From positions 1 to 11,020 of the forward strand of contig JACPVY010000467.1 in assembly GCA_016197345.1 (NCBI GenBank): 11,020 nt of DNA, read 5' to 3'. Source of the stretch: Burkholderiales bacterium. GTDB lineage: Bacteria > Pseudomonadota > Gammaproteobacteria > Burkholderiales > Burkholderiaceae_D. The translations under genes and the position numbers were made by a program. How positions within the stretch are numbered: position 1 is the first letter of the stretch; each line of letters starts with the position of its first letter. Below, one piece after another: positions 1-6,301 of the stretch. The notes under the pieces were generated by a model. That model saw only the letters and a list, made by a program, of their open reading frames with translations. It did not search any database and was not told the origin of the DNA.

Positions 1-384
1 AAAGCAGGCGATATGCCTTTTGACATCGTGATCGCTTCGCCAGACACCATGCGTATCGTCGGTACCTTGGGTCAAATCCTCGGTCCACGCGGTTTGATGC
101 CTAACCCAAAAGTTGGCACCGTGACCCCAGACGTCGCTACCGCAGTGAAAAATGCAAAAGCTGGTCAAGTGCAATATCGTACCGACAAAAACGGTATCAT
201 TCACTCGACTATCGGCCGTAAATCGTTCACTGAAGAACAACTCAAAACTAACTTGGTTGCTCTGATTGAAGCGTTGAACAAAGCTAAACCAGCATCTTCC
301 AAAGGCGTGTATATGCGCAAAGTGTCGATTTCTTCGACCATGGGCATTGGTGTACGTCTGGATCAAGCTTCTTTGGCAGCGTAA
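1..384 (+). CDS. rplA: 50S ribosomal protein L1, C-terminal part (5' end outside the window)
   Basis: L1 binds 23S rRNA at the mobile L1 stalk, helps release deacylated tRNA from the E site, and in many bacteria represses its own operon by binding the rplK-rplA mRNA. The frame is open from base 1 (AAA GCA GGC GAT ATG), so the first ATG at 13 is internal and not the start. The 127 visible residues should be about residues 105-231 of a usual 231-residue protein. They carry the L1 family signature around [20 protein letters not shown], followed by [10 protein letters not shown], and the normal C-terminal stretch [21 protein letters not shown]. The TAA stop is at 382-384. The gene is the end of the rplK-rplA unit directly upstream of rplJ. 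No anomaly is seen in the visible part. Confidence 0.97.
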   Translation, partial: KAGDMPFDIVIASPDTMRIVGTLGQILGPRGLMPNPKVGTVTPDVATAVKNAKAGQVQYRTDKNGIIHSTIGRKSFTEEQLKTNLVALIEALNKAKPASSKGVYMRKVSISSTMGIGVRLDQASLAA

Positions 385-422
385 TCTGCTAGCCCTGTTT
401 GCAGGGCAGTAAAAAATTAAGT

Positions 423-458
423 CCCGTCGCGCAATTTTGTGCGGCGGGCGTTTCTTTG
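423..458 (+). terminator. Putative rho-independent terminator or attenuator after rplA
   Basis: CCCGTCGCGCA (423-433) pairs with TGTGCGGCGGG (438-448) as an 11-bp stem with two G-U pairs and a 4-nt loop, followed by CGTTTCTTT. The GC-rich stem with a T-rich tail fits an intrinsic terminator that separates the rplK-rplA unit from rplJL-rpoBC. The tail is interrupted by C and G, so termination may be partial. A smaller hairpin (GCCCTG 392-397 with CAGGGC 402-407) lies just upstream, but A residues follow it and not T, so it is not a + strand terminator by itself. Confidence 0.6.
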
Positions 459-460
459 GG

Positions 461-690
461 CTAAACCGAATGGTTTAGGCAATCAAAGACCGTTGGGCTA
501 AGCGCAGCAGGTAGGCGTGAGGTTAAACGCCGGTTTTACCGGAACCCAACGCAGATGGTGTACCCGAACGAGTTTGTAGTCTCAACTGCATGAGAAGTGT
601 TATGCCAGTAGAACTCCTAACGTCGGACGCCGTGTTCGAAACGATGTGAGGCAGAAAAATCATCCGATTTAACGCCAAAACATCATTACT
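461..690 (+). ncRNA. Putative L10 leader (autoregulatory 5' region of rplJ mRNA)
   Basis: In many bacteria the leader upstream of rplJ is bound by L10 or the L10-L7/L12 complex, which represses translation of rplJ and rplL. The position here matches. Visible structure: CTAAACC (461-467) with GGTTTAG (472-478). A long-range stem CGTTGGG (491-497) with CCCAACG (545-551) encloses two mutually exclusive inner hairpins, GGCGT (514-518) with ACGCC (527-531) and CCGGT (530-534) with ACCGG (538-542). Nearer the gene, CCTAACGTCG (616-625) pairs with CGATGTGAGG (642-651) with one A-G mismatch, and AAATC (657-661) pairs with GATTT (666-670). The closed stem about 150 nt before the start resembles the L10-binding domain of the E. 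coli leader. The exact bounds and a kink-turn cannot be confirmed by eye. A promoter for rplJL may also lie here, but no convincing -35/-10 pair was found. Confidence 0.6.
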
Positions 691-695
691 GGAGG
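691..695 (+). promoter_or_regulatory. rplJ ribosome binding site
   Basis: GGAGG lies 6 nt before the GTG at 702. It decides the start: the in-frame TTG at 696 directly abuts the Shine-Dalgarno with no spacing and cannot be used, and the protein from GTG begins [15 protein letters not shown] as expected for betaproteobacterial L10. Confidence 0.85.
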
Positions 696-701
696 TTGAC
701 C

Positions 702-1202
702 GTGAGTCTCGATCTGAATGGCAAAAAGGCCGTTGTAGCCGAAGTTACTGCGCAAGTTGCAAAAGCGCAAACTATCGTCGTGGCCGAATACCGTGGCATC
801 CAGGTTAGTCACTTGACGCAACTGCGTGCAAAAGCGCGTACCCAAGGTGTGTACCTGCGTGTGTTGAAAAACACGCTCGCTCGTCGCTCCGTGGATGGTA
901 CGCAATTTGCCAGCCTGTCCAATGAAATGACCGGTCCATTGATTTATGCAATTTCGGAAGATGCTGTTGCTGCGGCAAAAGTCATCGCTGATTTCGCAAA
1001 AACCAATGACAAATTGGTCGTGAAGGCAGGTAACTACGCTGGTAAATCGCTCGATAAAGCGGGCGTGGTAGCGTTGGCAAGTATCCCAAGCCGCGAAGTG
1101 CTGTTGGCCCAATTGGCCGGCATTATGCAAGCACCTGTGTCTGCATTTGCACGTGGTTTGGCTGCTTTGGCAGCAAAGAAAGAAGCTCCAGCAGAAGCGT
1201 AA
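702..1202 (+). CDS. rplJ: 50S ribosomal protein L10
   Basis: L10 anchors the L7/L12 dimers to 23S rRNA at the base of the ribosomal stalk and, with them, represses its own mRNA leader. The 166-residue product matches the usual family length of about 165. It has the N-terminal rRNA-binding domain ([26 protein letters not shown], split here as [16 protein letters not shown] and [10 protein letters not shown]), then [16 protein letters not shown], and an Ala-rich C-terminal helix ([20 protein letters not shown]) that docks L7/L12 dimers. The start is GTG at 702, with GGAGG 6 nt upstream. The stop is TAA at 1200-1202, and rplL begins 71 nt later. The 71-nt gap contains a T-run (about 1215-1221) and a weak hairpin TTATT/AATAA (1246-1260), but nothing I would call a terminator. 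Confidence 0.97.
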   Translation: MSLDLNGKKAVVAEVTAQVAKAQTIVVAEYRGIQVSHLTQLRAKARTQGVYLRVLKNTLARRSVDGTQFASLSNEMTGPLIYAISEDAVAAAKVIADFAKTNDKLVVKAGNYAGKSLDKAGVVALASIPSREVLLAQLAGIMQAPVSAFARGLAALAAKKEAPAEA

Positions 1203-1273
1203 TGCCTGCTTGAGTTTTTTTCTCGCGTAAAAACTAATCTTGATGTTATTACTGAAATAATTAGGAGTTTCAA

Positions 1274-1654
1274 ATGGCAATTAGCAAAGAAGATATCTTG
1301 GAAGCAGTTGGTGCGATGTCCGTAATGGAATTGCATGACTTGGTTAAAGAATTCGAAACCAAATTTGGCGTGTCCGCAGCTGCAATGGCAGTTGGTACTG
1401 GCGGCGGCGGTGGCGACACCGGTGCAGCTAAAGCTGAAGAACAAACTGAATTCACCGTGATCTTGGCTGATTTCGGCGCGAACAAAGTTTCCGTCATTAA
1501 AGCAGTTCGCGAAATCACCGGTCTGGGCTTGAAAGAAGCTAAAGACTTGGTGGATGGCGCACCAAAACCATTGAAAGAAGGCATCTCGAAAGCTGATGCT
1601 GAAGCAGCTAAGAAGAAGTTGGAAGAAGCAGGCGCGAAAGCAGAAATCAAGTAA
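1274..1654 (+). CDS. rplL: 50S ribosomal protein L7/L12
   Basis: L7/L12 is the multicopy stalk protein that recruits and stimulates the translational GTPases EF-Tu, EF-G, IF2 and RF3. The product is 126 residues, slightly longer than the 121 of E. coli. The N-terminal dimerisation domain is about residues 1-33 ([20 protein letters not shown] onward). A flexible Ala/Gly-rich hinge follows at about 34-55, containing a run of five glycines ([16 protein letters not shown]). The C-terminal factor-binding domain is about 56-126, with the conserved [20 protein letters not shown] and [13 protein letters not shown] segments. AGGAG (1263-1267) lies 6 nt before ATG 1274, and TAA ends the gene at 1654. 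It is cotranscribed with rplJ and normally made at a 4:1 or higher ratio to L10. Confidence 0.97.
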   Translation: MAISKEDILEAVGAMSVMELHDLVKEFETKFGVSAAAMAVGTGGGGGDTGAAKAEEQTEFTVILADFGANKVSVIKAVREITGLGLKEAKDLVDGAPKPLKEGISKADAEAAKKKLEEAGAKAEIK

Positions 1655-1669
1655 GCGTTTGTCTTGCAT

Positions 1670-1688
1670 GGCGCACAGCTTGTGCGCC
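1670..1688 (+). other. Hairpin 1 in the rplL-rpoB spacer
   Basis: GGCGCACA (1670-1677) pairs perfectly with TGTGCGCC (1681-1688) around a 3-nt loop GCT. It is stable but no T-run follows (CGAGTCAAAG), so it is not a typical intrinsic terminator. It may be an RNase III or 3'-stabilising structure on the rplL side of the transcript. Confidence 0.6.
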
Positions 1689-1690
1689 CG

Positions 1691-1750
1691 AGTCAAAGCC
1701 CAGAGCCTCATTCGCAAGAGGAGGTTCGGCTTTGGCTCCTTTGTCGTTTG
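1691..1750 (+). terminator. Putative rplL-rpoB attenuator hairpin
   Basis: AGTCAAAGCC (1691-1700) pairs with GGCTTTGGCT (1728-1737) over 10 bp with one G-U, with an inner CCTC (1706-1709)/GAGG (1718-1721) helix, followed by CCTTTGTCGTTTGG. In E. coli the same spacer holds a partial terminator and an RNase III site that lower rpoBC expression relative to rplJL. Position and shape suggest the same role, but the weak T tail allows readthrough. After it, 1751-1928 holds no hairpin or gene that I can support. Confidence 0.5.
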
Positions 1751-1937
1751 GAAAATGGCTGAGTAGATTTTTGCATGTTTGCTGCTAGAGCAACAATGGC
1801 AACGACCGCATGAATTTGCACAGTGTCCCTGGAAAGTAGAAGGGCAAAGAATTGAGGTTTCGTTAATTGGCGAAATGTTTTGCATAGCGCCCTCGAAATC
1901 TGAATTCTCTATCCTTCCTGTCACTCACGGAGTGTTC

Positions 1938-4481
1938 ATGCACTACTCATTTACTGAGAAGAAGCGCATTCGCAAATCATTCGCAAAGCGCGCTAACGTT
2001 CACCACGTTCCGTTCCTGCTGGCGACCCAGCTCGAGTCGTATACGAGCTTTTTGCAAGCGGACAATCCACCGTCCTTGCGCAAAAATGAGGGTTTACAGT
2101 CGGCCTTCACATCCATCTTTCCAATTGTCTCGCACAATGGCTTCGCGCGGCTGGAATTTTTATCATATGTATTAGGCGACCCACCTTTTGACGTGAAAGA
2201 ATGTCAACAGCGTGGCTTGACCTTTGCATCGCCTCTGCGTGCTAAGGTGCGGCTGGTGATTCTCGACAAAGAATCCCCAACCAAGCCAGTCGTGAAGGAA
2301 ATGAAAGAGCAAGAAGTTTACATGGGCGAATTGCCTTTGATGACTTCGACTGGTTCTTTCGTCATCAACGGTACTGAGCGTGTTATCGTTTCTCAGTTGC
2401 ATCGTTCCCCTGGTGTGTTCTTCGAACATGACCGTGGCAAAACCCATTCCTCGGGCAAGTTGTTGTTTTCTGCCCGTATCATTCCATACCGTGGTTCATG
2501 GTTGGACTTTGAGTTTGACCCGAAAGACATCTTGTTCTTCCGCGTCGATCGTCGCCGCAAAATGCCAGTGACGATTTTGCTCAAAGCCATCGGCATGTCG
2601 CACGAGCAAATTTTGGCGAACTTCTTCGTCTTCGATAATTTCATGCTGCGCTCTGACGGCGGCGAAATGGAATTCGTTGCCGAACGTTTGCGTGGTGAAG
2701 TCGCGCGTTTTGACATCGTTGACAAAACGGGCAAAACCATCGTCACCAAAGATAAGCGTATCAATTCCCGCCATGTGCGCGATATTGAAGGCGCAGGTAT
2801 CAAATATATTTCCGTACCAGAAGATTATTTGTTGGGTCGCGTGCTGGCCACCAATGTCGTCAATCCTGACACCGGTGAAATCGTCGCTAACGCCAATGAT
2901 GAGTTGACCGAAGAAGTATTGGCAAACTTGCGCGAAGCACGCGTGACCGATATCCAAACCTTGTACACCAATGATTTGGATCAAGGTGGCTATATCTCGC
3001 AAACCTTGCGCATGGATGACACCACTGACCAAGTCGCTGCGAAGATCGCGATTTATCGCATGATGCGCCCAGGCGAGCCACCAACCGAGGAATCGGTGGA
3101 AGCCTTGTTCAATGGCTTGTTCTATAGCGCAGAACGCTATGATTTGTCGGCTGTTGGTCGTATGAAGTTTAACCGTCGCATTGGTCGCGATGAGTTGACG
3201 GGCGACATGACTTTGTCGAACGAAGATATCTTGGCCGTCATCAAAATCTTGGTTGAGCTGCGCAATGGTCGCGGCGAAGTCGATGATATTGATCACTTGG
3301 GTAATCGTCGTGTGCGTTGCGTCGGTGAATTGGCAGAAAACCAATTCCGTGCAGGTTTGGTGCGTGTCGAACGTGCTGTCAAAGAACGTCTAGGCCAAGC
3401 CGAAACCGACAACCTGATGCCGCATGATTTGATCAACTCCAAGCCGATTTCGGCTGCAATTCGCGAGTTCTTCGGTTCTTCGCAGTTGTCTCAGTTTATG
3501 GATCAAACCAATCCGCTGTCGGAAATCACCCATAAGCGCCGTGTTTCGGCCCTTGGCCCCGGTGGTTTGACGCGTGAACGCGCTGGCTTTGAAGTACGTG
3601 ACGTGCATCCAACCCACTATGGTCGTGTGTGCCCGATTGAAACGCCTGAAGGTCCAAACATTGGTCTGATCAACTCGCTGGCGTTGTATGCTCGCTTGAA
3701 TGAATACGGCTTCTTGGAAACGCCATATCGTAAAGTAGAAAACAGCTTGGTGACGAACCAGATTGACTACTTGTCGGCGATTGAAGAAGGCCGCTATATC
3801 ATCGCGCAGGCGAATGCGACGATTGATAAAGATGGCCGTCTGTGCGACGAATTGGTGTCTTCGCGTGAAGCAGGCGAAACGATTTTGGTCTCGCCAGAAC
3901 GTATCCAATACATGGACGTGGCGCCAGGTCAGGTGGTGTCGGTTGCAGCTTCCTTGATTCCGTTCCTCGAACACGATGATGCGAACCGCGCATTGATGGG
4001 TGCCAACATGCAACGTCAAGCAGTACCTTGCTTGCGCCCGGAAAAAGCAGTGGTCGGTACCGGTATCGAACGTACGGTAGCAGTTGACTCCGGCACGACG
4101 GTGCAGGCAACCCGCGGCGGTATCGTGGATTACATCGATGCGGGCCGTGTTGTGATTCGCGTCAATGATGATGAAGCGATTGCAGGTGAAGTCGGCGTTG
4201 ATATTTACAACCTGATCAAATACACCCGTTCGAACCAAAACACCAATATCAACCAACGTCCTATCGTTCAAGTTGGTGACCGTGTTGCTAAGGGCGACGT
4301 GATTGCTGACGGCGCTTCGACCGATTTGGGCGAATTGGCTTTGGGTCAAAACATGTTGGTGGCATTTATGCCATGGAACGGTTTGAACTTCGAAGATTCG
4401 ATCTTGATCTCGGAAAAAGTGGTGGAAGACGACCGCTATACCTCGATATTTTATTTAATATTGCTCGTGACACCAAGCTAG
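1938..4481 (+). CDS. rpoB: RNA polymerase subunit beta, N-terminal part (rpoB broken by a frameshift)
   Basis: Beta forms, with beta', the catalytic core of RNA polymerase and carries the rifampicin pocket. The ATG at 1938 follows GGAG (1929-1932) by 5 nt and gives the typical start [18 protein letters not shown]. The frame is also open upstream to 1779, but that part is not RpoB-like. Residues 1-836 are intact and colinear with the family. The rifampicin cluster (about 512-540, [12 protein letters not shown] then [12 protein letters not shown]) keeps the sensitive residues D522, H532 and S537 (E. coli D516, H526, S531). The acidic [13 protein letters not shown] segment lies near the end. After DDRYTS at 4445 the homology stops. 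The frame then reads [11 protein letters not shown] and ends at TAG 4479-4481, where the family has about IHIEELTVVARDTKLG. The rest of the protein continues in the -1 frame (4463-6034). See the junction feature; an assembly error is likelier than a dead essential gene. Confidence 0.93.
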   Translation: MHYSFTEKKRIRKSFAKRANVHHVPFLLATQLESYTSFLQADNPPSLRKNEGLQSAFTSIFPIVSHNGFARLEFLSYVLGDPPFDVKECQQRGLTFASPLRAKVRLVILDKESPTKPVVKEMKEQEVYMGELPLMTSTGSFVINGTERVIVSQLHRSPGVFFEHDRGKTHSSGKLLFSARIIPYRGSWLDFEFDPKDILFFRVDRRRKMPVTILLKAIGMSHEQILANFFVFDNFMLRSDGGEMEFVAERLRGEVARFDIVDKTGKTIVTKDKRINSRHVRDIEGAGIKYISVPEDYLLGRVLATNVVNPDTGEIVANANDELTEEVLANLREARVTDIQTLYTNDLDQGGYISQTLRMDDTTDQVAAKIAIYRMMRPGEPPTEESVEALFNGLFYSAERYDLSAVGRMKFNRRIGRDELTGDMTLSNEDILAVIKILVELRNGRGEVDDIDHLGNRRVRCVGELAENQFRAGLVRVERAVKERLGQAETDNLMPHDLINSKPISAAIREFFGSSQLSQFMDQTNPLSEITHKRRVSALGPGGLTRERAGFEVRDVHPTHYGRVCPIETPEGPNIGLINSLALYARLNEYGFLETPYRKVENSLVTNQIDYLSAIEEGRYIIAQANATIDKDGRLCDELVSSREAGETILVSPERIQYMDVAPGQVVSVAASLIPFLEHDDANRALMGANMQRQAVPCLRPEKAVVGTGIERTVAVDSGTTVQATRGGIVDYIDAGRVVIRVNDDEAIAGEVGVDIYNLIKYTRSNQNTNINQRPIVQVGDRVAKGDVIADGASTDLGELALGQNMLVAFMPWNGLNFEDSILISEKVVEDDRYTSIFYLILLVTPS

Positions 4482-6034
4482 GCGCAGAAGAAATCACCCG
4501 TGATATCTCCAACTTGGCAGAAAACCAATTGGCACGTTTGGATGAATCCGGCATCGTCTATATCGGTGCTGAAGTGCAAGCTGGTGACACGCTGGTCGGT
4601 AAGGTAACGCCAAAAGGCGAAACCCAATTGACGCCAGAAGAAAAACTGTTGCGCGCGATCTTCGGTGAAAAAGCCTCAGACGTGAAAGACACCTCGCTGC
4701 GCGTGCCTTCGGGCATGGTCGGTACCGTGATCGACGTTCAAGTGTTTACTCGCGAAGGCATCCAACGCGACAAACGCGCACAGCAAATTATCGACGACGA
4801 GCTGAAACGCTATCGTTTGGATTTGAACGATCAGATGCGTATCGTTGAAGGCGATGCATTTGCCCGTTTGGAAAAAATGTTGATCGGCAAAGTTGTCAAT
4901 GGCGGCCCGAAAAAGCTGGCCAAAGGCGTGGCGATCACCAAAGAATATCTGGACGATTTGGACAAATACCACTGGTTCGACATCCGCCCAGCGGAAGACG
5001 ACGCAGCGGCAGCGTTGGAAGCGATCAAAGAATCTATCGCTGAAAAACGTCACCAATTCGATCTAGCGTTCGAAGAAAAACGTAAGAAACTGACGCAAGG
5101 CGATGAACTCCAGCCTGGCGTGCAGAAGATGGTGAAAGTGTACTTGGCCGTGAAACGTCGCTTGCAGTCTGGCGATAAGATGGCAGGTCGCCACGGTAAC
5201 AAGGGTGTGGTTTCCCGTATCGTGCCAGTTGAAGATATGCCTTACATGGCAGACGGCACCCCAGCAGACATCGTGTTGAACCCATTGGGCGTTCCTTCAC
5301 GGATGAACGTGGGTCAGATTTTGGAAACTCACTTAGGCTGGGCGGCAAAAGGCTTGGGCTTGCGTATCGGCGAAATGCTGAAAGCCAAAGCTGAAGTGGA
5401 AAAAGTACGCGGCTTCCTGAACACGATTTACAACGAAACCGGTAAAACTGAAGATCTAGACAGTTTCTCCGACGCTGAAATCATGGACTTGGCGAAGAAC
5501 CTGCGTAACGGTGTGCCATTTGCTACGCCAGTGTTTGACGGTGCGAACGAAGAAGAAATCTTGCGCATGCTCGATTTGGCCTATCCAGACCATATCGCTA
5601 AGCAATTGGGTATGACGCCTTCGAAAAACCAGGTCACGATGTATGACGGTCGTACTGGCGAATCTTTCGAACGTAAAGTCACCGTTGGCTATATGCACGT
5701 GCTGAAACTGCATCACTTGGTTGATGACAAGATGCATGCACGTTCCACTGGCCCTTACTCGCTCGTGACGCAGCAACCATTGGGCGGTAAAGCGCAATTC
5801 GGTGGCCAGCGCTTCGGTGAGATGGAGGTGTGGGCATTGGAAGCTTACGGCGCATCGTATGTGCTGCAAGAAATGTTGACCGTGAAGTCGGATGACGTCA
5901 ATGGCCGTACCAAAGTGTATGAAAACTTGGTCAAAGGTGATCATGTGATCGACGCTGGTATGCCAGAGTCCTTCAACGTGTTGGTGAAGGAAATCCGCTC
6001 GCTCGGTATCGACATCGACCTCGAAAGAGAATGA
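4373..6034 (+). CDS. rpoB: RNA polymerase subunit beta, C-terminal part (rpoB, -1 frame)
   Basis: This frame carries the remainder of beta. The first in-frame ATG is 4373, but 4373-4462 is out-of-frame rpoB sequence and not homologous protein. True RpoB sequence starts at 4463 ([18 protein letters not shown]) and runs to [18 protein letters not shown] and TGA at 6032-6034. It includes [32 protein letters not shown], the active-site segment [12 protein letters not shown] (K at codon 5177-5179 and K at 5201-5203, equivalent to E. coli K1065 and K1073), and the C-terminal [20 protein letters not shown] clamp-anchor region. Adding 836 residues before the junction, 9 missing and 523 after gives 1368, the length I expect for this group. 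No Shine-Dalgarno is apparent before ATG 4373 or near 4463, so independent translation is doubtful. Confidence 0.9.
   Translation: MERFELRRFDLDLGKSGGRRPLYLDILFNIARDTKLGAEEITRDISNLAENQLARLDESGIVYIGAEVQAGDTLVGKVTPKGETQLTPEEKLLRAIFGEKASDVKDTSLRVPSGMVGTVIDVQVFTREGIQRDKRAQQIIDDELKRYRLDLNDQMRIVEGDAFARLEKMLIGKVVNGGPKKLAKGVAITKEYLDDLDKYHWFDIRPAEDDAAAALEAIKESIAEKRHQFDLAFEEKRKKLTQGDELQPGVQKMVKVYLAVKRRLQSGDKMAGRHGNKGVVSRIVPVEDMPYMADGTPADIVLNPLGVPSRMNVGQILETHLGWAAKGLGLRIGEMLKAKAEVEKVRGFLNTIYNETGKTEDLDSFSDAEIMDLAKNLRNGVPFATPVFDGANEEEILRMLDLAYPDHIAKQLGMTPSKNQVTMYDGRTGESFERKVTVGYMHVLKLHHLVDDKMHARSTGPYSLVTQQPLGGKAQFGGQRFGEMEVWALEAYGASYVLQEMLTVKSDDVNGRTKVYENLVKGDHVIDAGMPESFNVLVKEIRSLGIDIDLERE
4446..4462 (+). 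other. All-A/T junction that breaks the rpoB reading frame
   Basis: The 17 bases atattttatttaatatt contain no G or C and sit between CCTCG (4441-4445) and GCTCGTGACACC (from 4463). The family has nine codons here, roughly I-H-I-E-E-L-T-V-V (E. coli residues 831-839), or 27 nt. Ten nucleotides are therefore missing and the frame shifts by -1. The tract has a 5-bp inverted repeat (ATATT 4446-4450, AATAT 4457-4461). Neither frame encodes anything like the conserved peptide. The true foreign core may be slightly shorter, because the first AT and last TT could be native (ATC and GTT codons). Confidence 0.9.
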
Positions 6035-6046
6035 TCATAGGAAAAC

Positions 6047-6072
6047 GCGAGAAACTCGCTACTGTTTCTCGC
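6047..6072 (+). other. Hairpin A in the rpoB-rpoC spacer
   Basis: GCGAGAAAC (6047-6055) pairs perfectly with GTTTCTCGC (6064-6072) around an 8-nt loop, starting 13 nt after the rpoB stop. No T-run follows, so termination is unlikely. RNA processing or 3'-end protection of the rpoB message is possible. Confidence 0.6.
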
Positions 6073-6104
6073 AGCGCCTAGTAAAGCAATTTTGGAAGTA
6101 AAAT

Positions 6105-6131
6105 CTTCGCCCGACTTCGTGTCGGGCGAAG
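6105..6131 (+). other. Hairpin B in the rpoB-rpoC spacer
   Basis: CTTCGCCCGAC (6105-6115) pairs perfectly with GTCGGGCGAAG (6121-6131), 11 bp with a TTCGT loop. It is followed by GTCATTTAG and not by a T-run. It is the strongest structure in the spacer and could be an attenuator or ribonuclease target; function is inference. Confidence 0.65.
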
Positions 6132-6186
6132 GTCATTTAGCTAGTACGCAGTTTGGAAGCGGATTTCGTTCCCGGTATAGACGGAA

Positions 6187-6205
6187 CCTGAGTCGCAAGA
6201 CTAGG
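6187..6205 (+). other. Hairpin C with GCAA tetraloop in the rpoB-rpoC spacer
   Basis: CCT-G-AGTC (6187-6194) pairs with GACT-AGG (6199-6205): 7 bp with one bulged G, closed by a GCAA (GNRA-type) tetraloop. GNRA loops are common in structured RNAs, which hints that the spacer folds as RNA. An overlapping alternative pairs GTTCC (6168-6172) with GGAAC (6183-6187). Confidence 0.45.
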
Positions 6206-6270
6206 CTCTCCCGACTATGCGAACAGGGTCAGACGAATAGACTCTTCTCTCGCAGCACTATTCAGCCACC

Positions 6271-6295
6271 AAGCGTCATTGACGCTTTACTGGAG
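6271..6295 (+). promoter_or_regulatory. Hairpin next to the rpoC ribosome binding site
   Basis: AAGCGTC (6271-6277) pairs perfectly with GACGCTT (6281-6287) around a 3-nt loop ATT. The Shine-Dalgarno GGAG (6292-6295) follows 4 nt later, 6 nt before ATG 6302. A hairpin this close to the binding site may affect ribosome access or keep the site single-stranded. Confidence 0.55.
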
Positions 6296-6301
6296 TGACA
6301 A

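Noticed and set aside
392..407. Hairpin GCCCTG/CAGGGC right after rplA as the terminator
   Set aside because: It is followed by an A-run and not a T-run on the + strand; the stronger stem at 423-448 has the T-rich tail.
696..701. Alternative TTG start of rplJ at 696
   Set aside because: It directly abuts GGAGG with no spacing; the GTG at 702 has 6-nt spacing and gives the usual N-terminus.
1779..1937. In-frame upstream extension of rpoB from TTG 1779 (53 extra codons)
   Set aside because: The extra residues are not RpoB-like, no suitable Shine-Dalgarno is seen at 1779, and the ATG at 1938 has GGAG and the conserved N-terminus.
3471..3560. Rifampicin-resistance substitutions in the rpoB cluster
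   Set aside because: All the well-known positions (D522, H532, S537; E. coli D516, H526, S531) carry the sensitive residue.
4440..4470. Programmed -1 ribosomal frameshift in rpoB
   Set aside because: The codons ATA TTT TAT TTA do not form an X-XXY-YYZ slippery heptamer, and a frameshift would not restore the nine missing conserved residues.
6092..6298. 68-codon open frame in the rpoB-rpoC spacer
   Set aside because: Its low-complexity sequence lies over several RNA hairpins, its start has no ribosome binding site, and it resembles no family I know.
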